Assembly: GCA_021798635.1 (NCBI GenBank)
Contig: JAJZGH010000268.1
Location: 1-6,064, forward strand
Direction of reading: 5' to 3'
Origin: Planctomycetota bacterium
Lineage (GTDB): Bacteria; Planctomycetota; Phycisphaerae; WQYP01
DNA: 6,064 nt
The notes under the pieces are model-generated. The model saw only the letters and a list, made by a program, of their open reading frames with translations. It did not search any database and was not told where the DNA came from. Below are positions 1 through 5,252 of the stretch, piece after piece. The stretch's first letter is position 1; each line of letters opens with the position of its first letter. The translations under genes were made by a program, and so were the position numbers.

Positions 1-167
1 CTCTTAATAATGAGTCTGCGAGATCCGACAACAAAGCAGACGGGGCATTTCAGGCCCACCCGTAGGGCGGCGTGCTTTTTGGCCCCCCTCTGCGGCGCGG
101 CTCCTGGGAGTACCATCCGTGTCAGGTACGCCATCGTCGCCGCTTCTTGATGAGAGCCAAAAATCGT

Positions 168-195
168 CCCGGCGCGCCGGGATCGCAACCCGGCG
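168..195. repeat. GC-rich palindrome plus repeated arm (alternative hairpins)
   Basis: Positions 168-181 read CCCGGCGCGCCGGG, a perfect 14-bp palindrome. After a 7-nt spacer (182-188) the left arm CCCGGCG is repeated at 189-195. The central arm 175-181 can therefore pair with either neighbour. Pairing with 189-195 gives a 7-bp all-G/C stem with a 7-nt loop. On the minus strand the structure is followed about 10 nt later by a run of five T, so it resembles an imperfect minus-strand terminator. It could equally be an operator or a chance GC-rich structure. Confidence 0.5.
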
Positions 196-373
196 ATTAC
201 TCGGACAGGCTCCTAGAAATCGGGATAAGTAACGGGGGCGGGCGGCGCGGGAAATTTCGGATGTGTCCAGTGCCAAAATGTCGTGGTCGCGGTGCCGAGT
301 CGTCGGATAAATACATTCTATACAAGCACTTACAAAAAATTCCAAGGGCGGTTTGAAATTGATCGTCCGCTAT

Positions 374-392
374 CGGATTTTATCCGTATAAA
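374..392 (+). promoter_or_regulatory. Possible promoter/operator of the sigma-factor gene
   Basis: An inverted repeat CGGAT-TTT-ATCCG (374-386) directly abuts TATAAA (387-392), which resembles a -10 box. No good -35 hexamer lies 16-18 bp upstream; a TTGAAA at 353-358 is too far away for the TATAAA. Further downstream in the leader a 6-bp hairpin GGAAGG/CCTTCC (399-404 with 414-419) stands just ahead of the ribosome binding site. The arrangement is compatible with a regulated promoter, but every element is weak taken alone. Confidence 0.25.
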
Positions 393-430
393 GAAATAGG
401 AAGGCCATGCAGACCTTCCAGTGCTTGTTT

Positions 431-436
431 AAGGAG
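431..436 (+). promoter_or_regulatory. Ribosome binding site of the sigma-factor gene
   Basis: AAGGAG lies 7 nt before the ATG at 444. It is close to ideal and fixes the start of the sigma-factor gene. Confidence 0.8.
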
Positions 437-443
437 CTGCATC

Positions 444-1400
444 ATGCTTGCTCAAGTGGCTGCGATAAAACCCGAAATTACCCTGACCCGGCGTCACGAG
501 TCCATTTTACAGGCCATCGGCGAATTTGATCGCCAGATGGTTCAGGAGGCGCTGAATTCACCCCTGTATTTTGTGCCTAACGCTTTGTTTAAAGAAGCGG
601 ATGCTGCCGACCAGTTATTTGAAAACGGCTTGGATATAGGGCCGGCCAAAACCGGCTGGTACCATCCCATGGCCGATGATCTAAGCACCATGTCCGCGCC
701 CTCTTCATCGTTGCTGACCATGGCGCAGGAGCAGCATTTGTTTCTGCGCTACAACTATGCCCGCATGCGTGTGAAAGAAGCGGTGCTGACGTTTGAGGCA
801 TCGCCGGGCCGAAAAATTGCACGGGAAATAGCATTCTGGCAACGCCGTGCAAAAGAGACGCGTGAGAATATTGCCGGTGCCAATTTGGCGCTGGTGCTGG
901 CCATGGCCAAACGCACGCGGATGAATGATGTTGATTTCGGAGATTTAATTTCCGAAGGCAACATGGCCCTGCTGCGGGCCGTGGAAAAATTCGATGCCGC
1001 GCGCGGCTTCAAATTCAGCACGTATGCGTGCCGGGCGATTCTAAAAGGATTCAGCCGCAGTGCGGTCAAGTCCAATCGCTATCGCTCCATGTTCCCCACG
1101 GAGTTTGATCCCACCATGGAGCGTTCCAATGAAATGGAACTCCGGCGGCAATCCGTGGCCAAGGACGCGGTGGAAGATCTTCAGGAAATCATTCAGCGCA
1201 ACAGCGCCGAACTCACGGATGTTGAACGCCGCGTTATCGAAGCCCGTTTTGCGGTTAACCGCCCCGAAGACACTCAGGCCATGACACTGGCGGAAGTCGG
1301 CGAAGTTATCGGTGTAACCAAAGAACGCGTACGGCAGATACAAAACCGTGCGTTGGAAAAATTGCGTTCAACCCTTGATGACCGCATTTTGACCCGGTGA
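444..1400 (+). CDS. Sigma-70 family RNA polymerase sigma factor
   Basis: A 318-residue sigma factor that should bind core RNA polymerase and direct it to a promoter class. Residues 1-90 are a poorly conserved N-terminal part. Sigma region 2 spans about 92-206: EQHLFLRYN near 96-104, the core-binding DLISEGNMALLRAVEKFD (167-184), then FKFSTYACRAILKGFSR (189-205), which is the region 2.3/2.4 position. The tryptophans usual in that helix (as in STYATWWIRQAI) are absent, so -10 melting may differ from RpoD. Region 3 is shortened. Region 4 lies at about 257-308: LTDVERRVIEARF, then a helix-turn-helix TLAEVGEVIGVTKERVRQIQ, which recognises -35. It is shorter than housekeeping RpoD, lacks a clear region 1.1, and is too long for an ECF factor, so an alternative group 2/3-type sigma is the best reading. 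The start is the ATG with AAGGAG 7 nt upstream. The gene stands alone, convergent with the vsr remnant 12 bp downstream. Its regulon cannot be read from the sequence. Confidence 0.93.
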   Translation: MLAQVAAIKPEITLTRRHESILQAIGEFDRQMVQEALNSPLYFVPNALFKEADAADQLFENGLDIGPAKTGWYHPMADDLSTMSAPSSSLLTMAQEQHLFLRYNYARMRVKEAVLTFEASPGRKIAREIAFWQRRAKETRENIAGANLALVLAMAKRTRMNDVDFGDLISEGNMALLRAVEKFDAARGFKFSTYACRAILKGFSRSAVKSNRYRSMFPTEFDPTMERSNEMELRRQSVAKDAVEDLQEIIQRNSAELTDVERRVIEARFAVNRPEDTQAMTLAEVGEVIGVTKERVRQIQNRALEKLRSTLDDRILTR

Positions 1401-1432
1401 CCATTCGGGGTTTCAACTCTTTGGACACCGGG
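1393..1432. terminator. Inverted repeat between convergent genes, possible bidirectional terminator
   Basis: CCCGGTG (1393-1399, overlapping the sigma-factor stop codon) is perfectly complementary to CACCGGG (1426-1432, inside the 3' end of the vsr remnant). The loop is 26 nt and no long T-run follows on either side. It sits exactly where two convergent genes meet, which suits termination, but the long loop makes this weak. Confidence 0.25.
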
Positions 1433-1601
1433 AGCGGGCACGTAGAAATTTCCGCAGTTCGTGACACCCTTCATTGCCGCATATCAGCTGAACTTGGCAC
1501 TCCCAGATAATGTTCCGGATGGGCATTTCGGGCATCGTGTCGACACTCTTGACCCGCGACATAACCCTGCTTCGTTCGGCCCGGCTTAAATTATCCGTCA
1601 T
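1413..1601 (-). pseudogene. Very-short-patch-repair endonuclease (Vsr), internally deleted
   Basis: This 62-codon frame is a Vsr gene missing its middle. Intact Vsr nicks DNA beside T:G mismatches formed when 5-methylcytosine deaminates, and is commonly encoded next to a C5-cytosine methyltransferase, as here. Residues 1-29 (MTDNLSRAERSRVMSRVKS, then VDTMPEMPIR) match the family N-terminus (RSxxMSRVxxxDTxPE). The next residues, NIIWECQVQ, match the segment close to the family C-terminus (VLIIWEC), followed by a short tail with LRKFL. Family members are usually about 130-155 residues, so roughly 80-95 residues are missing, including the LPGxPD and HGCFWH catalytic and zinc-binding motifs. Frame is kept across the junction. 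The start is the ATG at 1601; a TTG at 1607 would add two residues. A GGATGGG lies a little upstream. It is divergent from the restriction gene. The product should be catalytically inactive; an assembly join is the alternative. Confidence 0.8.
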
Positions 1602-1629
1602 TGCCAACCCATCCTGTTTCGATCATTAT
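1601..1629 (+). promoter_or_regulatory. Candidate promoter of the restriction gene (leaderless?)
   Basis: TTGCCA (1601-1606, one mismatch to TTGACA) is followed after exactly 17 bp by CATTAT (1624-1629, four of six matches to TATAAT). Transcription would begin about 7 nt later, essentially at the ATG of the restriction gene (1637). No Shine-Dalgarno precedes that ATG, so a leaderless transcript fits. The -35 hexamer overlaps the first bases of the divergent vsr remnant. On the opposite strand TATGAT (1636-1631) could serve as a -10 for vsr. Prediction by eye only. Confidence 0.35.
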
Positions 1630-1639
1630 TATCATAATG
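1624..1639. repeat. Palindrome covering the restriction-gene start codon
   Basis: CATTAT-TATC-ATAATG is a perfect 6-bp inverted repeat with a 4-nt centre, and its right arm ends in the ATG start codon of the restriction endonuclease. As DNA it could be an operator over the presumed -10 of the restriction gene and the divergent vsr promoter. As RNA, if transcription starts upstream, it would hide the start codon in an A/U hairpin. Confidence 0.45.
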
Positions 1640-2419
1640 TCGTCACCGAGAATAGATAACTTGCGCCGGCTCCTCTCCGAATTGCTTGAGGCGATCCCCG
1701 ATCCGATCGCCCTTTCCAGTGAGGAAATTTCTCCGCTAATCAGGCGCAAGCTTATGGAAGAAATCGGAATCGCAATCTCGCGATTGGGACTTCTTCGCGA
1801 GGCCGCTGACCCCATTCGCCTACCCACCTTTGTATTCGACCCGTCAAACCCCGAATTTGTTGGGCAACTTGTTGGTAGGACGCTCATCGAACAGCCAGCC
1901 CATCCCCTTGCCAATGTGCATAAGTTCTACGGGTCGGGAGTGTACGCCCTGTATTATCACGGCGCTTTTGCCGCATACCGGCCTGTCTCGGCAAAGACAA
2001 CGCCGATCTATGTCGGTAAGGCCGATCCGCCGACGCCGGATGCGAAAAATGCGAAGGAGCAGGGGACGAAGCTATGGACGAGATTGACTGAACACGCCAA
2101 AAGCGTTCGCTTGGCGGGTAATTTAGACATTAACGACTTTCGGTGCCGTTATTTGGTGGTCCAAAGCGGGTGGCAGAGGTCGGCGGAGGATTACCTCATC
2201 CACCGTTTTACCCCCATTTGGAATCAGTCCACGTGTTACGGTTTTGGCAAACATGGCGACGATCCGTCCACACGCGCAAATACCCGTTCACCTTGGGATA
2301 CTCTTCATTCGGGGCGGCCGTGGGCGACACGTTCTGGAAATAAGGTGAATCCGCTGACCTCCGGACAGGTCATGGAGGGGATTGCCGACCACTACCGCCG
2401 GCATCCGCCAGAAGCCTGA
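1637..2419 (+). CDS. Type II restriction endonuclease, Eco29kI family (GIY-YIG nuclease)
   Basis: A 260-residue GIY-YIG restriction enzyme. Landmarks: GVYALYY (101-107, the GIY strand), PIYVGKA (123-129, the YIG strand), LWTRLTEH (146-153) with catalytic Arg149 and His153, DFRCRYLVV (167-175), SAEDYLI (182-188) with metal-binding Glu184, PIWN (193-196) with Asn196, then YGFGKH (201-206) and SPWDTLHSGRPWA (218-230). The R-x3-H spacing and the 12-residue Glu-to-Asn spacing match the Eco29kI active site as I remember it. The catalytic residues all appear intact. Characterised relatives (Eco29kI, Cfr42I) cut CCGCGG; the site of this enzyme is not shown by the sequence. It is longer than Eco29kI (about 214 residues), with a helical leucine/isoleucine-rich N-terminal extension of unknown role (about 1-60). 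The ATG at 1637 is preferred; an in-frame TTG at 1601 would add a SIIIII stretch. No Shine-Dalgarno is seen. Its 3' end overlaps the convergent methyltransferase gene by 50 bp. Confidence 0.92.
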   Translation: MSSPRIDNLRRLLSELLEAIPDPIALSSEEISPLIRRKLMEEIGIAISRLGLLREAADPIRLPTFVFDPSNPEFVGQLVGRTLIEQPAHPLANVHKFYGSGVYALYYHGAFAAYRPVSAKTTPIYVGKADPPTPDAKNAKEQGTKLWTRLTEHAKSVRLAGNLDINDFRCRYLVVQSGWQRSAEDYLIHRFTPIWNQSTCYGFGKHGDDPSTRANTRSPWDTLHSGRPWATRSGNKVNPLTSGQVMEGIADHYRRHPPEA

Positions 2420-3623
2420 TCGCCGCCGCGTGAGCCCATTGGTCGGACAACTGCGCAGCCGGGCTAAGTACCTCACGGAGTCTTTTGGCAACCACCTCCC
2501 CGAGCAAGGCGGGCACCGCGTTACCAAGTTGCCGCATACTTTCGGTCCAAGAGCCTTCGAATCCCCAATTGTCCGGGAATGTCTGGAGCCTGGCGCATTC
2601 CCTTGCCGTCAGGTATCGGATTCCGCCGCCATCCATCCGGACGGTGTTTTCCCCTCCTGGTACGCCGTGGTCACCCGCCTTTAACGCCTTCGCCGGTTCA
2701 TCCATCGAACTGCCATCGTGGCCTGCATAACTCCGCGCACCGGGATTTTGGAAATGGTTCTTGAACTTACGGCTGCTCTCCCCCGGAGCCAAAACAGGCA
2801 GATCAGCGATGGCATCGCGAACGGTGCGCCAGGGATTTCCGAGCATTCCCGGCACTAATCCGCCAAGCGAATTTACCCTCCGGCGAATCGCTGGTGTGAT
2901 GGCTTGGCGGGCAGCCTTTGCGATTCCGTGCCGCTCCCAATATTTGCCTGTTACCCATTTATCGTAAAGCAGCGCGTCCTCGCTGTGGGTCGCATGGGGA
3001 AATGAGAACTCTACTCCCAAATCTGATCGAATGCCCACAATAAAGACTCTGTGCCGATGTTGGGGAACGCCGAAATCCGCCGCGTCCACAAGCCTGAAAA
3101 CCACATGATACCGCAGGCCCGAAAAGCGCCCTTTTGTCGCCTGCTTTTCCAGTCTGGCCAAATGGTCAACCCATTCCTCATCGCCCTTCGGTACCAACGT
3201 CGGGAATGTCAATTGTTTGATTATATAGGAGTAATAGTTTGCGAAGTTCCGCCGCAACAGGCCCCTCACATTCTCAAACATGAACGCCTTTGGCGCTATT
3301 TCCCGCACGGAGCGAATGGCCTGTGGAAACATATTGCGGCGGTCGGCGGCACCGAGGTGTTTGCCGCCGAGCGAAAATGGTTGGCATGGTGGCCCACCAA
3401 TAACTACGTCAACCTTCCCTCCATGCCGGGAAAAGTCATATTCCCGCACGTCTTGTTCAAGGATATTCCAGTCCCTTGCCGGCGCAACGTGGTCAGCCTT
3501 GTTTCGCCGCAAAGTGGCGCACGCGAAGCGGTCGAAATCAATCACGGATTCATGCTCGAACCCCGCATGCGCTGCGCCTATCGCAAGTCCACCGGCTCCG
3601 ACGAATAATTCAATTGAACGCAA
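2370..3623 (-). CDS. DNA (cytosine-5-)-methyltransferase, modification partner of the GIY-YIG enzyme
   Basis: A 417-residue enzyme that transfers methyl from S-adenosylmethionine to C5 of cytosine, protecting host DNA from the neighbouring nuclease. All main motifs are in order: motif I LFVGAGGLAIG (6-16, AdoMet binding), motif IV GGPPCQPFS (76-84, nucleophile Cys80), motif VI FENV (116-119), motif VIII QHRHR (188-192), a target-recognition region about 200-335, motif IX RYLTARECARLQTFP (336-350) and motif X QLGNAVP (365-371). Nothing essential is missing, so it should be active. The start is a TTG: the only start codon placed just before motif I and preceded by GGGGAG at 6 nt. The frame is open further upstream, where an ATG at 3734 would add 37 basic, unconserved residues, but that would leave the good ribosome site and promoter inside the gene. 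It is convergent with, and overlaps 50 bp of, the restriction gene, unlike the tandem order I recall for Eco29kI. It shares orientation with hpnE, 124 bp upstream. Confidence 0.94.
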   Translation of the reverse strand: MRSIELFVGAGGLAIGAAHAGFEHESVIDFDRFACATLRRNKADHVAPARDWNILEQDVREYDFSRHGGKVDVVIGGPPCQPFSLGGKHLGAADRRNMFPQAIRSVREIAPKAFMFENVRGLLRRNFANYYSYIIKQLTFPTLVPKGDEEWVDHLARLEKQATKGRFSGLRYHVVFRLVDAADFGVPQHRHRVFIVGIRSDLGVEFSFPHATHSEDALLYDKWVTGKYWERHGIAKAARQAITPAIRRRVNSLGGLVPGMLGNPWRTVRDAIADLPVLAPGESSRKFKNHFQNPGARSYAGHDGSSMDEPAKALKAGDHGVPGGENTVRMDGGGIRYLTARECARLQTFPDNWGFEGSWTESMRQLGNAVPALLGEVVAKRLREVLSPAAQLSDQWAHAAAIRLLADAGGSGRQSPP

Positions 3624-3629
3624 CGAACG

Positions 3630-3638
3630 CTCCCCTTT
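3630..3638 (-). promoter_or_regulatory. Ribosome binding site deciding the methyltransferase TTG start
   Basis: On the minus strand AAAGGGGAG ends 6 nt before the TTG at 3623. Its GGAG core and spacing are good, and no other start codon nearby has such a site, so it decides the start. Confidence 0.6.
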
Positions 3639-3650
3639 AACTAGATAAGT

Positions 3651-3679
3651 ATTAAACCCGGTTGTTGTGGAACGTGCAA
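3651..3679 (-). promoter_or_regulatory. Candidate promoter of the methyltransferase gene
   Basis: Minus-strand TTGCAC (3679-3674) and TTTAAT (3656-3651) are separated by exactly 17 bp. They would start a transcript near 3644, giving a leader of about 20 nt with the ribosome site in place. This would let the methyltransferase be transcribed independently of the hpnD-hpnE operon upstream. The -10 is imperfect. Confidence 0.4.
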
Positions 3680-3734
3680 CCCGCCGGCATCGCCGTGCCG
3701 GCATCGCCGCGACGAAAACCTTAGGCTTCGCCAT
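3671..3734 (-). pseudogene. Possible ruined start of an operon gene (ArgC-like?)
   Basis: Thirteen nt after the hpnE stop, an ATG begins MAKPKVFV. The next bases read GDAGT only after a frame change (VFV, then GGC GAT GCC GGC ACG), followed by the duplicated 12-14 bp and then GGG TTG CA. Without one missing base and the duplication this would resemble MAKPKVFVDGDAGTTGLQ, the N-terminus I remember for type 2 N-acetyl-gamma-glutamyl-phosphate reductase (ArgC). A 2-hydroxyacid dehydrogenase start (KPKVFV) is the other option. Only about 20 codons exist before the methyltransferase promoter, and no continuation appears on the other side of the island. Very short, from memory, and speculative. Confidence 0.22.
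3683..3709. repeat. Tandem duplication, two 13-bp copies at 14-bp period
   Basis: GCCGGCATCGCCG occurs at 3683-3695 and again at 3697-3709, separated by one base. Each copy contains the palindrome GCCGGC, so a 6-bp hairpin with an 8-nt loop is also possible. There is no T-run, so it is a poor terminator. It looks like a slippage duplication within a damaged sequence downstream of hpnE. Confidence 0.7.
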
Positions 3735-3747
3735 CGATTGCGCATGC

Positions 3748-5184
3748 TTACGGGCGTTTTTGTTCCAGCAACCTTGCGGGCCATTGGGTTGGCAGATCGG
3801 GGACGATAAAGGTTTTGCTTTTTTCTCCATCAACCGCGCTGGGAATTTTGCGTGTGACGGCCTCTGCGGCAAGATAGCCGCTGCGAACAGCGCCTTCCAT
3901 GGTGGCGGGCCAATTGGTTTTTGTGTAGTCGCCTGCGAGGAATAAATTTCCAATGCCGCCCGGGGGTGGCTCCTGCGCCGGTCGCCACGCATCGCAGCCG
4001 GGCAGGGGGGAAAAGGTAGCGCGTTTTTCAATGACTATTTTTTGTCGCAGCAGGCGGGCCGAAGAATCAGGAAACAACTGTTGAATCTGCTGTTGGAATA
4101 ATTCCGCGCACTGTTCTCGGGGCTTATCCACCCACTGCCGCGCCGCGCTGATCACGCCGTGGAGAATTTTCCCTTCCGCATCTTTCCGAAACAGCCATTG
4201 CAGCGGCCCTTCAAATAACGCGGCATGGGATAACCTCATCACCGGCTTATCAAACCAGAGATGCGCCCCCAATATCGGCACGGATTCAAGTTTGTCCAGA
4301 TGCGCGAAGCGTCCATCCGCAGTCCGCAGTTGTTCCGGAATCCATCGTTGTACCGCGTGATAATTGGTGGCCAGAATCACAGCATCGGCGGCGAGCATTT
4401 CACCGGTGTGCAGCATGACCCCTGTCGCCCGGCCCCCGGCAAAAACAATTTCCGAAACCCGCGTACCCAGGCGCACATCCGCGCAGGGCCGATGGGAATA
4501 CAGTTCCTCCAGGGCACATCCCGGCAGGCCTACCACATACCCCTGCTGGTTCATCAGCATGGCGTCCTGAAAAACTTCGATTGCATATTTGCTGCTGGCT
4601 TGGCGCGTTTCTTCGTTTAGCGCACTAATTAACACCGGATCATAAAACCGCTGAATCACGCGGTCGCTTTGCCGGTGCTCCGTCAGCCATTGGCCAAAGG
4701 CCTGCCCCTCCAGCTTTTCCCGCCCGGACTTTCCCATGCGCAGCATCGCCAGCATGGCGGTTATGACTTGCCGTCGCTCCGGAAGGGTCAACGCGCTAAA
4801 TCCCAGCATGGCCGGACCCAGATGCAAAGGTGCCGGCAGACCCGAAACGCCCCAAAGATCAAATTGCCGGCCGGCTGCATCCAGAAAATGCACGCGACGA
4901 TGATACTCAATGCGGTCCGCGACATTCAGACGTTTATATAAATCCTGCAAATTCGTGCAGCAGCCCAGCAGCACATGCTGGCAGTTATCCAGGAGTTGAT
5001 CGCTTTCCGGGTCTTCAAAGGAACTGGCCCGCCCTCCAAGTTCCCGCCGCGCTTCTAATAATGTCACGTGATAACCGCAGGAATCAGCCGCCGCCGCCGC
5101 GGCTATGCCCGCTAACCCGCCGCCGACAACAACGACGCGTGGTCCGGCGTTCTGACTTCCATGTTGAGGATTATTTACCGACAA
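3748..5184 (-). CDS. Hydroxysqualene dehydroxylase HpnE (FAD-dependent amine-oxidase/desaturase fold)
   Basis: A 478-residue flavoprotein that reduces hydroxysqualene to squalene, the last step of the HpnC-HpnD-HpnE route, probably at the membrane surface. Residues 16-30 hold the dinucleotide-binding RVVVVGGGLAGIAAA with Glu45 at the end of strand 2. RRELGGRASSF (47-57) is the second FAD motif. DNCQHVLLGCCTNL (66-79) is the family hallmark that separates HpnE from carotenoid desaturases. The C-terminal FAD motif is NLFLAGDYTKTNWPATMEGA (413-432). The length is normal (about 420-480). The start is a TTG at 5184: a stop lies eight codons upstream and no other start precedes the FAD motif. No strong Shine-Dalgarno is seen; GGGAT lies about 8 nt before. 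It follows hpnD by 68 bp on the same strand, so co-transcription is likely. A C30 desaturase of the CrtN type is the alternative, disfavoured by the hallmark motif. Confidence 0.9.
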   Translation of the reverse strand: MSVNNPQHGSQNAGPRVVVVGGGLAGIAAAAAADSCGYHVTLLEARRELGGRASSFEDPESDQLLDNCQHVLLGCCTNLQDLYKRLNVADRIEYHRRVHFLDAAGRQFDLWGVSGLPAPLHLGPAMLGFSALTLPERRQVITAMLAMLRMGKSGREKLEGQAFGQWLTEHRQSDRVIQRFYDPVLISALNEETRQASSKYAIEVFQDAMLMNQQGYVVGLPGCALEELYSHRPCADVRLGTRVSEIVFAGGRATGVMLHTGEMLAADAVILATNYHAVQRWIPEQLRTADGRFAHLDKLESVPILGAHLWFDKPVMRLSHAALFEGPLQWLFRKDAEGKILHGVISAARQWVDKPREQCAELFQQQIQQLFPDSSARLLRQKIVIEKRATFSPLPGCDAWRPAQEPPPGGIGNLFLAGDYTKTNWPATMEGAVRSGYLAAEAVTRKIPSAVDGEKSKTFIVPDLPTQWPARLLEQKRP

Positions 5185-5252
5185 AATTTTATCCCGTTCA
5201 CGTTGTTAAGAAAGCTGTTGGCCGCACCTCGGCTTGTGCTATGGCACCGCCC

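Larger units (their letters stand above)
1..443. other. Intergenic region with no convincing gene
   Basis: I see no supported protein-coding gene here. Open frames exist on both strands (about 94 codons on plus from 72, about 113 codons on minus from 345), but their products are arginine-, glycine- and proline-rich, match no family I recognise, and look like by-products of GC-rich DNA. What the stretch does hold is a perfect palindrome/hairpin cluster at 168-195, a short hairpin in the leader of the next gene (399-419), an AT-rich likely promoter zone around 300-395, and a ribosome binding site at 431-436. No tRNA, rRNA, SRP RNA, RNase P RNA or riboswitch signature was recognised by eye. Confidence 0.6.

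Noticed and set aside
3..65. Frame open from the left edge ending at a TAG (63-65), possible C-terminal tail of an upstream gene, with a small stem (54-68) and T5 (75-79) resembling a terminator
   Set aside because: Only about 20 codons, no recognisable motif, a 4-bp stem, and 6 nt between stem and T-run. Not strong enough to call.
4..356. Overlapping open frames on both strands (113 codons minus, 94 codons plus) in the left flank
   Set aside because: Low-complexity R/G/P-rich products, no recognisable domain, no clear ribosome sites, and they mirror each other as GC-rich shadow frames do.
1601..1636. TTG at 1601 as start of the restriction endonuclease
   Set aside because: Adds an implausible THPVSIIIIIM leader across the palindrome and putative promoter, with no ribosome site; the ATG at 1637 is the simpler start.
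3051..3608. 185-codon plus-strand open frame
   Set aside because: Lies entirely antisense to the methyltransferase motifs I-VIII and has no domain of its own; a shadow of the real gene.
1392..3662. ACCCGGT direct repeat (1392-1398 and 3656-3662) as target-site duplication of the island
   Set aside because: A 7-bp match among roughly 100 x 100 flanking positions is expected by chance about every other time, and the right copy lies in the presumed methyltransferase promoter.
3624..4031. Extended methyltransferase reading frame up to 4031 or starting at ATG 3734
   Set aside because: It overlaps hpnE on the same strand in another frame, the extra residues are not methyltransferase-like, and the TTG at 3623 has the ribosome site and a promoter in front.
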